From Porphyromonas somerae DSM 23386 (GTDB lineage Bacteria > Bacteroidota > Bacteroidia > Bacteroidales > Porphyromonadaceae): DNA of 64,000 nt. The translations under genes and the position numbers were made by a program. Positions 51,333 to 60,771 of this stretch are shown here, in pieces (the first letter of the stretch is position 1; every line of letters starts with the position of its first letter). A model generated the notes under the pieces. The model was not told the DNA's origin and did no database searches. It was given only the letters and a program-made list of their open reading frames with translations. The DNA lies in assembly GCF_000372405.1 (NCBI RefSeq), contig NZ_AQVC01000001.1:30250-94249 (forward strand). The letters are read 5' to 3'.

Positions 51333-52405
51333 AGAAAGTATTATTTGTTATTTCTTCTCTAAGAGGAGGAGGAGCAGAACGTGTTCTCTCTGTATTAGCA
51401 AATGAATTATCCACTTACTCCAACTTGGAGATTTCAATACTCTTACTTGACAATTGTTCGCAGGCATACACTCTAGATAGCAATGTAAAACTACTTACAC
51501 TCAAAAAAAAGAAAACCAATTGGACTAAAATAGGAAGAACACTAAGCCTCATCAAATCAATAAGGAAATCCATTGATTCATACGATCCAGATATCGTTAT
51601 TCCATTTATGACAGAGACCTCTATATTAGTTTATTTAGCGATAAAAGGCTCATATCCTCAAATTGCTTCAGAGCATGGAGTTTTTAGAGATCGTGGAACC
51701 ATTATTAATTGGCTAAGAAGTTTTGTTTTCAAGCGTATTAATCATATTGTTTGCCTAAATCATCACGACTATAATGAGCTACGAAAGCTTAACAAGAATG
51801 TCTCTATTATACATAATCCATCCCATTTTAAAGCTCCTTCAATTAATAATAAGGAGAGAGAGGCATATGTCATATGCGTAGGAAGCTTAGATAGATATGA
51901 AGAAAAAGGGATACATATATTAGTTGGCATTTGGCAAGCCATTGTAAAAGAAGCCCCTAATTTTAAACTTCATATTTTAGGTGGTGGTAATGAAGCGAAT
52001 CAACAACAACTCCAATCATTAATTGCGGATCTTGGCTTACAGAGCTCTGTGATACTAGAAGGATTTCAGGATGACTTAAGTCCATGGTATAAAAAAGCCG
52101 AAATGCTCATTTCCGCATCAGAAATGGAGAGTTTTTCAATGATTCTTGTAGAGGCACAATCTATGGGGTGTCCAATAATTAGCTTTGATTGTCCTTATGG
52201 ACCTGCTGAAATCATCAATAATAATATTGACGGCATTCTGGTTCCAAATCAAGACTTAGAAAAACTGACAAAAGCCATCCTATATCTACACTCTAACGAT
52301 AAAGTTAGATCAGATCTATCAAACAATGGTCTAATAAACAGTAAAAGATTTGATAAAGACGTTATCGCAAAAAAATGGGCAGAACTAATTAACGACATAA
52401 TATGA
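51329..52405 (+). CDS. GT4-family glycosyltransferase
   Basis: 358 residues, GT-B fold. The N-terminal glycine loop is LRGGGAERVLSVLANEL, and the C-terminal donor site EX7E is ESFSMILVE, preceded by ISASEM. GVFRDRGTI and PYGPAEIINNNIDGILV fit GT4 enzymes such as GalNAc- or Gal-transferases. It transfers a sugar from a nucleotide donor to the lipid-linked chain on the cytoplasmic side. Overlaps by 4 bp on both sides show tight coupling. Confidence 0.88.
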   Translation: MKKVLFVISSLRGGGAERVLSVLANELSTYSNLEISILLLDNCSQAYTLDSNVKLLTLKKKKTNWTKIGRTLSLIKSIRKSIDSYDPDIVIPFMTETSILVYLAIKGSYPQIASEHGVFRDRGTIINWLRSFVFKRINHIVCLNHHDYNELRKLNKNVSIIHNPSHFKAPSINNKEREAYVICVGSLDRYEEKGIHILVGIWQAIVKEAPNFKLHILGGGNEANQQQLQSLIADLGLQSSVILEGFQDDLSPWYKKAEMLISASEMESFSMILVEAQSMGCPIISFDCPYGPAEIINNNIDGILVPNQDLEKLTKAILYLHSNDKVRSDLSNNGLINSKRFDKDVIAKKWAELINDII

Positions 52406-53787
52406 AAGATGTTATTCTAAAAGTCAAGAACAGAAGACAGAGCTTAAATATGGCACTTTTTTGTGCCATAGCGACGTGCCACTTCGTACTCTCTTGGCTA
52501 GTAACCCCTGTATTACTTTTTTATTTTATAGGTGTATTAGCCACAATAATTGTAATTGCCGCCGTTAACAAAGATAGAAGGGAAAGTAAAGATACAATTG
52601 CAGCATTCTTAGTCACTTTAACTGCAAGTATTATATTAGTACTTGCCAACTATTTGAACTATATTAAAAATGGAGTCCCGTTTATTTATTCAGACCAAAT
52701 TCATTTTTATGAGCAGGCTAAGATAGTATCAGCTCAAGAAAATCTAACGAAATGTATAAAGTATGTGTTAGACAACTACCGTGAGTATCAATCAATATAT
52801 ATACTTAATGGCATTCTTGGCTACACTGATCGACTAGTTACAGGGAAAGTTAACCTCCTTCCACTTTTATTTTCAGTAGCCTATTTTACTGCTCTGATTC
52901 CAACTTTTTTTTATCACACAGTCAAAATATATCTGCCTCGCAGCTCATCATTTAAGTCAAGTCTATATCTTGCTTTAGCAACACCAATCATTGCATACTC
53001 TGGGTACCTTTTGCGTGATATTCACTTAACACTAGTATTTTCAATTGTATTATTTTGGGTTGTTAGAAAAGTCACACTGCCAAGAATTATTGGAATCATC
53101 ATTATGTTTCCAATTGTTGCAGGTCTGAGAATTGTCAATCTATTTCTATTAATTGCAATGTTGGCGATTTTCCTTTTTAATGGCAATGCATCTAAGATCG
53201 TACGCTATGTCTGCATTATAGCTTTTATTGCTTGCTCCTTTTATTTTGCACTTAGGATATCTGATTTATATTCTACAACCGTCTCTAGATTAGAAAACTA
53301 CAATGATCGAACTAGTGCTTTCGTAGATGCGACAAGTGGTGTCGGTAAGAAGCTATACAGCTTACCTACTGGAATCAAAGAAGTTGCTATTATCTTAAAT
53401 GGATTGATCTCTTATCCTTTTTGGGGACATATTGATTTGGGCTTAGATGCTACGGAGTATCTAATGCTTACCTACTCTACCATATCAAATATTGGATGGT
53501 TTTTTATTGTATCTGGACTCTTCTTCTTCGCCAAACCATTATGGGATCTTCTATCTGATAAAAAAAACAGACTTTTACTCCACCTATTTATTTTATCCTT
53601 CTTATACATTGCGAGCAACGTTTCAAACATGACGACTAGAAGAATCATGTATGTCTATCCTATCATAATGCTTACATTCTTAATCGTATACCACAACCAA
53701 TCACAAGAAAAACGGAATAAGCACTTTTTATTCAGCGTGGGAGCAATAGTTGCACTATCATTTATATACATATTAATGCTACTGTAA
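52402..53787 (+). CDS. Multi-pass membrane protein, candidate O-antigen/EPS polymerase (Wzy)
   Basis: 461 residues with about 11-12 hydrophobic helices and one larger periplasmic loop with charged residues (ISDLYSTTVSRLENYNDRTS). No Pfam-like motif can be named, which is normal for Wzy. Its place between glycosyltransferases in a locus with a flippase, and the absence of any other polymerase, make it the best Wzy candidate. Alternatives are an unusual membrane-bound acyl- or glycosyltransferase (GT-C). Confidence 0.65.
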   Translation: MKDVILKVKNRRQSLNMALFCAIATCHFVLSWLVTPVLLFYFIGVLATIIVIAAVNKDRRESKDTIAAFLVTLTASIILVLANYLNYIKNGVPFIYSDQIHFYEQAKIVSAQENLTKCIKYVLDNYREYQSIYILNGILGYTDRLVTGKVNLLPLLFSVAYFTALIPTFFYHTVKIYLPRSSSFKSSLYLALATPIIAYSGYLLRDIHLTLVFSIVLFWVVRKVTLPRIIGIIIMFPIVAGLRIVNLFLLIAMLAIFLFNGNASKIVRYVCIIAFIACSFYFALRISDLYSTTVSRLENYNDRTSAFVDATSGVGKKLYSLPTGIKEVAIILNGLISYPFWGHIDLGLDATEYLMLTYSTISNIGWFFIVSGLFFFAKPLWDLLSDKKNRLLLHLFILSFLYIASNVSNMTTRRIMYVYPIIMLTFLIVYHNQSQEKRNKHFLFSVGAIVALSFIYILMLL

Positions 53788-53789
53788 GT

Positions 53790-54887
53790 ATGAGGATCCT
53801 ATTTTTAATTGACAATCTTGGTTCGGGTGGGGCGCAAAGACAAGTCAAGACACTATCCACTCTTATGGCAAGAAACAGCCATGATGTTACTATCCTAACA
53901 TACAGCCCTGAGGATTTTTTTAGTAAAGATCTTGAAGCATTAGGCATCCCAATTATTAGATGTTATAGCTCCAATTACATTAGAAGAATACTATTGATCT
54001 ATAAAGAAATTCATAAGGGTCATTACGATACCGTGATATCATTTCTTGACACACCAAACTTCATCAACAACCTCTCTACACTTATTTCACGTAGAAACTG
54101 GAAGGTTGTTACTAGTGAAAGAAGCAATAAAGAAAGTTTTCTCATATCAAAGAAGGGAAGGATATTCGGTTGGTTTCAGCGTTATTCAGATGCTATTGTC
54201 TGTAATAGTTATAACGCCACAAATATGTGGGTGAAATACTATCCGAAATATAGGAATAAATTAAAGATAATATATAATGCCGTTGAAGTAGAACCAACCT
54301 ACAATGCATACACTCCAAAACAGCATGAAAAGCTACATATCGTAGTAGCAGCTAGCTACCAGCGTCTAAAAAATCCTATCAAGCTTATTCAAGCAGTATC
54401 ACTTCTATCTCCGTCTGAGCAACAACGTTTAAGGATTGATTGGTATGGTGAAACCTATGTAGGAATAGCAGAGAAAGATTATATATATAAAGAAGCCTGC
54501 AGTCTTATTGAACATAACAATCTTGAAGAAGTAGTCCACCTTCATAAACCGACAAAGGACATTCACAATAAAATGTCACAAGCTGATTTCGTGGCTCTAT
54601 TTAGTCAACTTGAAGGTCTTCCCAATGCTATATGTGAAGGCATGATGCTTGGGAAACCTATTATTATGAGTCGAGTTTCCGATTACAATATATTAGTTGA
54701 TCGCAACAATGGACTTCTATGTGAATGGGATGATGAATTAAGCATAAAAAATGCAATTGAGATAGCAATAAATCTTTCAAAAAGGGAAATAATGATTATG
54801 GGAAAGAATTCCCTCAAGAAAGCAGAAATGCTTTTTTCCCCGAATGTGATCATAAAAAAATGGGAAGAGTTAATCGAATCACTTTGA
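53790..54887 (+). CDS. GT4-family glycosyltransferase
   Basis: 365 residues. The N-terminal IDNLGSGGAQRQVKTLSTLM is the GT-B acceptor-side glycine loop, and EGLPNAICE is the donor EX7E motif, followed by MMLGKPIIMSRVSD. Similar proteins transfer hexoses or N-acetylhexosamines. It starts 2 bp after the polymerase candidate. The codon content is A/T-rich like its neighbours. Confidence 0.88.
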   Translation: MRILFLIDNLGSGGAQRQVKTLSTLMARNSHDVTILTYSPEDFFSKDLEALGIPIIRCYSSNYIRRILLIYKEIHKGHYDTVISFLDTPNFINNLSTLISRRNWKVVTSERSNKESFLISKKGRIFGWFQRYSDAIVCNSYNATNMWVKYYPKYRNKLKIIYNAVEVEPTYNAYTPKQHEKLHIVVAASYQRLKNPIKLIQAVSLLSPSEQQRLRIDWYGETYVGIAEKDYIYKEACSLIEHNNLEEVVHLHKPTKDIHNKMSQADFVALFSQLEGLPNAICEGMMLGKPIIMSRVSDYNILVDRNNGLLCEWDDELSIKNAIEIAINLSKREIMIMGKNSLKKAEMLFSPNVIIKKWEELIESL

Positions 54888-54890
54888 CAA

Positions 54891-55952
54891 ATGGCAAATA
54901 AAACATATAAAACACTTATTCTTGGATATTTTGGCTATCGTACAAACCAGCTTGATGGCCAAACGGTTAAGACTCGAAACATACTTCATTTACTTAACAG
55001 CAAACTACGCCCCAACTCAGTAAAATACTTTGACACAGAAGAGTTACACTACAACAAATCTTCCATTTTCACTATGCTGAAGCTCGTTTGTAGATGTCAT
55101 AAACTTGTTTATATTCCTGCTCAAAACAATCTAAAGTATTTCGCCTTTCCTCTCTATATATTATCAATACTATTTCATTTTAAAGTTATTCACGTTACTG
55201 TAGGTGGGTGGCTAACTAACTTTCTACAAAAGCATTCGCTCACTAAATACGCTGTATCAAATTACGAAGTAATCCTAACAGAAGCAGAAATTGATAAAGA
55301 ACATCTAACTCATCAATTTGGATTTCATCATGTGTTGGTATTTCCCAACTTTAGAGTAGACAGTTATAGTCCACCCTCTGCTAAAACCCATGATTTAAAC
55401 AGAGCCTCCATTTTTCGAATAGTTTTTATGGCACGAATAAATAAAAAAAAGGGGCTAGATTGGATGGATAAATTAGCATCGCATATTGAAGATAATTATG
55501 CCAAGGGAAAGGTAATAATAGATTTCTATGGACCATTATTTGAAGGTGACAAAGCGTTCTTTTCTGAGATGCTCTCACGTCATCCATTGACAATGAATTA
55601 CAAGGGAGCATTGAATCCTTCAGAGATTGTACAGACTCTGTCCGAATATGATGTGCTTGTGCTTCCGACTCATTATTACACGGAAGGGTTTCCTGGTAGT
55701 ATACTAGATGCTTATCGCTCTGGAATTCCAGTAATTGTAACAGAATGGCAACATGCAAAGCAATTTGTTAGAAATGGAGAAACTGGATGCATTGTCCCCT
55801 TTAAGAATGGAGAGGGTGAACTGTGCAAAAAAGTTGACTTATTAATCAATAACCCTGAGAAGTTGAAGTATCTCAAAAAACAAGCATTAAAGGAAAGCCT
55901 TCTTTATACACCAGAGTCAGCGTGGAAAATCTTGAAGCAATACTTTGTCTAA
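54891..55952 (+). CDS. GT4-family glycosyltransferase
   Basis: 353 residues. The N-terminus is divergent ([20 protein letters not shown]), but the C-terminal domain is clear: [18 protein letters not shown], then [20 protein letters not shown] with an EX7D donor motif in place of EX7E. Single-domain spacing and size are normal. It starts 3 bp after the previous transferase and ends 13 bp before the acetyltransferase ATG. Confidence 0.85.
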   Translation: MANKTYKTLILGYFGYRTNQLDGQTVKTRNILHLLNSKLRPNSVKYFDTEELHYNKSSIFTMLKLVCRCHKLVYIPAQNNLKYFAFPLYILSILFHFKVIHVTVGGWLTNFLQKHSLTKYAVSNYEVILTEAEIDKEHLTHQFGFHHVLVFPNFRVDSYSPPSAKTHDLNRASIFRIVFMARINKKKGLDWMDKLASHIEDNYAKGKVIIDFYGPLFEGDKAFFSEMLSRHPLTMNYKGALNPSEIVQTLSEYDVLVLPTHYYTEGFPGSILDAYRSGIPVIVTEWQHAKQFVRNGETGCIVPFKNGEGELCKKVDLLINNPEKLKYLKKQALKESLLYTPESAWKILKQYFV

Positions 55953-55965
55953 TAAAGGATATATT

Positions 55966-56499
55966 ATGAAAAAGAAAAAACGTCTAATTAAGCTAATCTG
56001 GCTAGCCCTATATTATGGTTTTGCCAAACATTTACCTGCGACCAATGGACAATATATTAAATGGCCTAGAAAAGTTAGAAGATTAATTGTCAGTCATATT
56101 TTTCAGCACATTGGATTGAATGTAAATATTGAAAAAGGCGCAAATTTTGGGACTGGATCCGATATTTCAATAGGCGACAATAGTGGAATAGGAGTGAATG
56201 CGTATGTCCGTGGCCCATTAACAATTGGAGATAACGTATTAATGGGGCCAGATGTAGTTGTACTAACTTCGAGCCATAATTTTAGACGAAGAGATATTCC
56301 CATTAGACTTCAAGGAGGTAGTTTTTCACAAGTTACCATTGGAAATGATGTATGGATAGGGCAACGTGTAATGATATTACCAGGGGTCCATATCGGGAGT
56401 GGTGCTATTATTGCGGCTGGTGCTGTAGTCACAAAAGATGTGGACCCATATACTATAGTAGGAGGAGTTCCTGCAAGATTCATAAAAAACAGACCTTAA
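55966..56499 (+). CDS. Hexapeptide-repeat acetyltransferase (WcaF/NodL-like)
   Basis: 177 residues from ATG 55966; a TTG at 55945 lies inside the previous gene and is less likely. Left-handed beta-helix repeats run from [17 protein letters not shown] to [18 protein letters not shown], with the catalytic His in SSHNFRRRD and the C-terminal [10 protein letters not shown]. It would O-acetylate a glycan sugar using acetyl-CoA. Confidence 0.9.
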   Translation: MKKKKRLIKLIWLALYYGFAKHLPATNGQYIKWPRKVRRLIVSHIFQHIGLNVNIEKGANFGTGSDISIGDNSGIGVNAYVRGPLTIGDNVLMGPDVVVLTSSHNFRRRDIPIRLQGGSFSQVTIGNDVWIGQRVMILPGVHIGSGAIIAAGAVVTKDVDPYTIVGGVPARFIKNRP

Positions 56500-56503
56500 T
56501 ATC

Positions 56504-57508
56504 ATGACACCATTTGTTTCGGTAGTAATTCCTGTATATAATGAGGAGCGGTTTATTGAGCCTTTTCTCAGCTCTGTATACCAGCAGGATTACGATAAAG
56601 ATTATCTTGAGATTATTGTAGTGGACGGTCACAGTAGTGATCGGACTGTTGAGATCATCAAGGAAAAGTTTCCTGAGGTGAGGGTCATTGATAACCCTCA
56701 GCGTATTGTACCAATCTCTATGAACATCGGGATCAAGGAAGCGAAAGGGGAGTATATCATTAGGTTAGATGCACACTGCACTTATCCTACAGACTACTTT
56801 AGCCGGCTTATCCACTACATCACCACGCTACCCCACGCAGACAATGTGGGGGGTGTGTGCCGTACACTACCAGCTAATGAATCGGCAGAGGCAGTAGCTA
56901 TAGCCATTGCCCTTAGCTCTAAATTTGGTATGGGCAATTCTGAATTCCGGGTGGGTACGAAAGAGATCAAAGAGGTGGATACCGTGCCCTTTGGATGCTA
57001 TAGGAGAGAGATATTCAAGAAGATTGGAGGGTATGATGAGGAGCTGATCCGCAACCAAGACAACGAACTGAATAGTCGACTCAAGATCTACGGTGGCACG
57101 ATCTACTTAATCCCTGACTTGGTGATTGACTACTTCGCTCGTGACTCTGTCAAGAAGACGGGGAAAATGTTTTACCAATATGGCTTATTCAATCCACTAG
57201 TGGATAAGAAGCTAGGGCAGTTTACCTCACTCAGGCGTATGATTCCACTATTCTTTGTGCTCTACCTTATAGCACTTTTACTCTTGAGTTGCCTCTTTCC
57301 TTCGGCTGCGGTTTGGTTCGCCATTCCATTATTCTTATACTTGATACTTGACATCATCTTTGCAGCAAAAGAGATTTCTAGGCCTTCTGTAGCCCTCTGG
57401 CTACTCTATATCTACCCTGTAATTCATATCAATTACGGAGTAGGATATATTGAAGGGATCATAAGGATTCGCATGAAGAAGTCATTTATTGCCCAATACA
57501 ATAGATAG
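56504..57508 (+). CDS. GT2-family glycosyltransferase with C-terminal membrane helices
   Basis: 334 residues. The GT-A fold begins VSVVIPVYNEERFIEPFL. The donor-site acid is D41 (VVDGHSS), and the metal site DAH is at 89-91 (IIRLDAHCTYP). VPFGCYRREIFKKIGGYDE is the acceptor helix region. Two or three hydrophobic helices follow (240-310), as in ExoA-like succinoglycan transferases. The G/C content rises again from here, so it belongs to the conserved right border of the locus. It ends 4 bp before the initiating transferase. Confidence 0.88.
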   Translation: MTPFVSVVIPVYNEERFIEPFLSSVYQQDYDKDYLEIIVVDGHSSDRTVEIIKEKFPEVRVIDNPQRIVPISMNIGIKEAKGEYIIRLDAHCTYPTDYFSRLIHYITTLPHADNVGGVCRTLPANESAEAVAIAIALSSKFGMGNSEFRVGTKEIKEVDTVPFGCYRREIFKKIGGYDEELIRNQDNELNSRLKIYGGTIYLIPDLVIDYFARDSVKKTGKMFYQYGLFNPLVDKKLGQFTSLRRMIPLFFVLYLIALLLLSCLFPSAAVWFAIPLFLYLILDIIFAAKEISRPSVALWLLYIYPVIHINYGVGYIEGIIRIRMKKSFIAQYNR

Positions 57509-57512
57509 TAAT

Positions 57513-58094
57513 ATGTGGGTGAAGTGGGTATTTGATAGGGTGATGGCGCTGGTGGGGCTAGTGGTGCTCTCGCCTTTGCTGGCTGTGGTGGCGATACTGG
57601 TCTCGATTAAGATGCCTGGTGGGCCAGTACTCTTTAGGCAGAAGCGTGTAGGACAATATGGCGAACTATTCACGATGGTGAAGTTTCGCTCTATGACGGT
57701 AGCACACGGTGGTAGCTCTATCTCGGTAGCGGGGGAGTCGCGGATCACGCCTCTAGGGGCTAAGCTCCGAAAGTACAAGCTCGATGAGCTCCCTGAGCTA
57801 TGGAATGTACTGATCGGAGATATGAGTTTTGTGGGACCACGCCCCGATGTGCCGGGCTATGCCGACAAACTGGTGGGAGAGGACCGTGAGATACTCCAAC
57901 TAAAACCAGGCATCACGGGACCAGCTTCGCTGAAATACCGCAATGAGGAGGAGATACTCGCCTCTGTGGAGGATCCGATCCGCTACAATAATGAGGTGAT
58001 TTTCCCGGATAAGGTGAGGATCAATAGGGAGTATATGGAGGAGTGGTCGTTTTGGGGCGATATCCGGATCATATTCAAGACGGTGCTGGGGTAA
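57513..58094 (+). CDS. Initiating undecaprenyl-phosphate glycosyl-1-phosphate transferase (PglC/WbaP catalytic domain)
   Basis: 193 residues from ATG 57513; an upstream TTG at 57489 overlaps the previous gene. One re-entrant N-terminal helix (DRVMALVGLVVLSPLLAVVA) precedes KMPGGPVLFRQKRVGQYG and FTMVKFRSM, then LRKYKLDELPELWNVLIGDM, SFVGPRPDVPGY and KPGITGPASLKYRNEEE. This is the minimal PglC type without the extra WbaP domains. It loads the first sugar phosphate onto undecaprenyl phosphate. Confidence 0.93.
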   Translation: MWVKWVFDRVMALVGLVVLSPLLAVVAILVSIKMPGGPVLFRQKRVGQYGELFTMVKFRSMTVAHGGSSISVAGESRITPLGAKLRKYKLDELPELWNVLIGDMSFVGPRPDVPGYADKLVGEDREILQLKPGITGPASLKYRNEEEILASVEDPIRYNNEVIFPDKVRINREYMEEWSFWGDIRIIFKTVLG

Positions 58095-58218
58095 GGAGGT
58101 GGAGGGAGAACGAGGAATGGGCTTTGAAGGACTTGAAAGGCGATGATGTCTCTTCTAGCGACCAGAATGATTGGGGTTGCTTGGAAGTTATTGGTAATTT
58201 TGCTCTACTGTTTGGGAG

Positions 58219-58401
58219 ATGATTTTGGATATATGTAGGGCTAGACCGACTTCGGCTGAGAATCTTAGCAGACTGCTACTTAGGGATAGTAAATATTTAC
58301 AAAGCCAATACCTAAAGGAGTTGTTGGAGGCAGGGGAACTGGAGTATACGTACCCTGATATGCCGAGGCACCCGAAACAGAAGTATAGGACTAAAGTGTG
58401 A
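58219..58401 (+). pseudogene. Short winged-helix remnant (RecG/Fic C-terminal type)
   Basis: 60 residues: MILDICRARPTSAENLSRLL, then YLQSQYLKELLEAGELEYTY and PDMPRHPKQKYRTK. This matches the C-terminal winged helix common to Fic-like and RecG-related regulators (helix, wing, 'PDKPxxxxQKY'). An in-frame stop lies just upstream and no other domain is present, so it is probably a leftover. It may still be a small free-standing wHTH protein. It ends 9 bp before the aminotransferase gene. Confidence 0.5.
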
Positions 58402-58410
58402 GATAGTGAT

Positions 58411-59559
58411 ATGGAAGAGAAGAAGAGAATATGGCTATCGCTGGCCCAGATGGGGGGCGAGGAGCAAAAGTATATTAAGGAGGCGTTTGATACCAATTGG
58501 GTGGTACCGCTGGGTCCGAATGTCAATGCCTTTGAGCAGGATCTACGCAATTACCTCAATGAAGATGTGCATGTGGTGGCACTGAGTGCTGGCACAGCGG
58601 CACTTCACTTGGCATTGGTGATGCTTGATGTGAAGCCGGGTGATGAAGTGCTTTGCCAAAGCTTTACCTTCTCGGCAAGTGCCAATCCGATCAAGTACCA
58701 AGGGGCGAGTCCTGTATTTGTGGATAGCGAACCGGAGACGTGGAATATGTGTCCGAAAGCGCTCCGAAAGGCGATTGAGGATCGGATCAAGGTGACGGGT
58801 AAGAAGCCGGTGGCGATCATCCCTGTGCACCTCTATGGTATGCCGGCGAAGATGGATGAGATCCTAGCGATCGCCCGTGAGTATGATATCCCTGTAGTGG
58901 AGGATGCTGCGGAGGCACTTGGCTCTACCTACAAAGGGCGTAAGTGCGGTACGCTAGGGAAGTATGGAGCACTCTCATTCAATGGTAATAAGATCATCAC
59001 CACCTCGGGCGGAGGGGCACTAGTGACGCACAGCGAAGCGGAGGCAAAGCGGGTGATGTTTTTTGCCACACAAGCTCGCGAACCAGCTCTCCACTATCAG
59101 CACGAGCATATCGGCTACAACTACCGCCTCTCGAACATCTCGGCCGGTATCGGTCGCGGTCAGATGGAGGTGCTACAGGAGCATGTCGATGCCCGTAGGA
59201 GCCACCACGCCTACTATCGTGAGGCGCTCTCTAAGGTGAAGGGGATTGAGGTGATGAGTGCCCCATCTAGCGATTTCAATAGCAATTACTGGCTCACCTG
59301 CATCACGATAGATAGCAAGGTGACTGGCTACGACCGTGAAGAGCTTCGCCAGCGGTTGGAGGCGGAGAATATCGAGAGCCGCCCTCTTTGGAAACCGATG
59401 CACCTACAACCTGTCTTTGCCGACTGCCCCTTCTACAGCATGGTGGAGGGCAAGGCGATCTCGGAGCAACTCTTTGATGTGGGGCTCTGCCTTCCATCGG
59501 GCTCTGCCCTCACCTCCGCCGACCTGGATAGGGCGATTGCAACGATTGTTGGAAAATAG
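58411..59559 (+). CDS. DegT/DnrJ/EryC1 PLP-dependent sugar aminotransferase
   Basis: 382 residues. The PLP lysine is K194 in SFNGNKIITTSGGGAL. VALSAGTAALHLAL, VEDAAEALGSTYKGRKCG and GYNYRLSNISAGIGRGQME are family signatures (PglE/WecE/PseC type). It would aminate the 4-keto sugar produced by the WbpM-like dehydratase at 39173, giving a 4-amino-4,6-dideoxy-HexNAc. Thus the first and last genes of the locus probably act in one pathway. Confidence 0.92.
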   Translation: MEEKKRIWLSLAQMGGEEQKYIKEAFDTNWVVPLGPNVNAFEQDLRNYLNEDVHVVALSAGTAALHLALVMLDVKPGDEVLCQSFTFSASANPIKYQGASPVFVDSEPETWNMCPKALRKAIEDRIKVTGKKPVAIIPVHLYGMPAKMDEILAIAREYDIPVVEDAAEALGSTYKGRKCGTLGKYGALSFNGNKIITTSGGGALVTHSEAEAKRVMFFATQAREPALHYQHEHIGYNYRLSNISAGIGRGQMEVLQEHVDARRSHHAYYREALSKVKGIEVMSAPSSDFNSNYWLTCITIDSKVTGYDREELRQRLEAENIESRPLWKPMHLQPVFADCPFYSMVEGKAISEQLFDVGLCLPSGSALTSADLDRAIATIVGK

Positions 59560-59584
59560 AGACTGTTGCACGAAGGCGATCTGC
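59559..59584 (+). repeat. MITE terminus, solo end (copy C)
   Basis: GAGACTGTTGCACGAAGGCG plus ATCTGC equals the complement of the right end of the 173-bp elements at 15130 and 35753. Only the terminus is present; the body is missing. It abuts the aminotransferase stop codon. Confidence 0.75.
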
Positions 59585-59780
59585 CTATTGATCATGGTAT
59601 GGCTTTGTCCGACCCACAAGGGGTCGTGGGTTTTGGTCGCCTTATTTACCCCCATTCTTCGGCTCTGCGAGCCTCGAATGAGGGCTACGACAAATAGGAC
59701 CTCCTCGCGGAGGTCCTTATCTATAGGCACTCGGATGAATACAATGTAGAAGCCACTAGCCATACCACCTCTAATTTGGT
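59585..59780. other. Intergenic stretch with hairpins
   Basis: About 200 bp with no gene. Hairpins GACCCACAAGGGGTCGTGGGT (near 59609) and GGACCTC-CTCGC-GAGGTCC (near 59699) resemble the G/C-rich hairpins at 15.6 kb. It contains the TCCTTATCTATAGGCAC motif shared with 15851 and 28026. Confidence 0.45.
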
Positions 59781-59788
59781 TATATTTG
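59781..59788 (+). promoter_or_regulatory. Bacteroidetes -7 element for the EEP gene
   Basis: TATATTTG lies 17 bp before ATG 59806, with TTTGG just upstream. It excludes the longer TTG start at 59776, which would lie within the promoter. Confidence 0.55.
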
Positions 59789-59805
59789 CTACAAAAAAGG
59801 AAGAT

Positions 59806-60699
59806 ATGAGGAAGCTAAGATCGATCATGGTAGCGGCACTCTTGCTGCTTTTCGTATCGCCACAACTTTTGGCGGAGGGGGAGCAGCTACGGGTGATGAC
59901 CTTCAATATACGTTATGACAATAAAGGGGATTCGGCACAGCAGTGGAGCCTCAGGAAAGCTGGTGTGGCACAGTTACTCAACAGCCAAACCATGGACCTA
60001 CTGGGCGCTCAGGAGGTGCTGAAAAATCAGCTGGAGGACCTTGTCGCAATGCTTCCCCACCACAACTTCATCGGTGTGGGAAGGGACGATGGGAAGGAGG
60101 CAGGGGAGTATGCCCCACTCTTCTACGACACACGCCGCTTTCAGCTGAAAGAGGGCGGTTACTTTTGGCTGTCGGAGACGCCAGAGGTGGCGAGTATTGG
60201 TTGGGACGCAGCTTGTGCTCGCATCGTCACTTGGGGCTACTTCTATGACCGTGAGGCTCAGCAGGAATTGGTCTGCTTCAACCTCCACCTGGACCATGTG
60301 GGAAAGGTGGCTCGCAGAGAGAGTCTAGCGCTCCTCACTAAGCATATTGCGCCCTTTATCCAAGCGCAAATAGCTGTGATAGTGATGGGCGACTTCAATG
60401 CGGCACCGAGTGAAGAGCTGATGCAGCACCCTCTACCCTTGCTTGATAGTTACCTAGAGAGCCCTGTGAAGGAGGGTCCCAGCTGGAGTTTTCACAACTT
60501 TGGGCGAATCCCTCTGCCTGAGCGTCAGCGGATCGACTACATCTTTTATTCACCCCTACTCGCACCCATCAATTATCAGAGCATCCACCCCAATAATGAA
60601 GAGGGGGTATGCTTTCTTTCCGACCACACCCCTGTAGTTGTCACCTTTGGATATAATAGGGAAAGAAAAATGATGGCGCCAACTTGCTCCACCTTATAA
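59806..60699 (+). CDS. Exported endonuclease/exonuclease/phosphatase (EEP) family hydrolase
   Basis: 297 residues from ATG 59806. The signal peptide is MRKLRSIMVAALLLLFVSPQ. EEP motifs: VMTFNIRYDN (metal Asn), GAQEVL (metal Glu), NLHLDHVGKVARRES, GDFNAAPSEE, and LSDHTPVVV with the catalytic Asp-His. Exported members act on phosphodiesters (DNA, sphingomyelin or inositol phosphates). The substrate cannot be told. It is probably periplasmic. Confidence 0.87.
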   Translation: MRKLRSIMVAALLLLFVSPQLLAEGEQLRVMTFNIRYDNKGDSAQQWSLRKAGVAQLLNSQTMDLLGAQEVLKNQLEDLVAMLPHHNFIGVGRDDGKEAGEYAPLFYDTRRFQLKEGGYFWLSETPEVASIGWDAACARIVTWGYFYDREAQQELVCFNLHLDHVGKVARRESLALLTKHIAPFIQAQIAVIVMGDFNAAPSEELMQHPLPLLDSYLESPVKEGPSWSFHNFGRIPLPERQRIDYIFYSPLLAPINYQSIHPNNEEGVCFLSDHTPVVVTFGYNRERKMMAPTCSTL

Positions 60700-60714
60700 T
60701 AGCTAAAAAAGTGG

Positions 60715-60722
60715 TATCTTTG
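60715..60722 (+). promoter_or_regulatory. Bacteroidetes -7 element for the nspC-like operon
   Basis: TATCTTTG lies 49 bp before ATG 60772. A predicted start of transcription near 60728 makes the upstream in-frame GTG at 60724 impossible as the start codon. Confidence 0.65.
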
Positions 60723-60771
60723 AGTGAATGAGTATTTAGTAAGTAACACCCTTAAGACGAATAAAAGTAAT

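Noticed and set aside
60724-60771. GTG start for the carboxynorspermidine dehydrogenase
   Set aside because: It lies 2 bp after the -7 promoter element and would precede or coincide with the transcription start.
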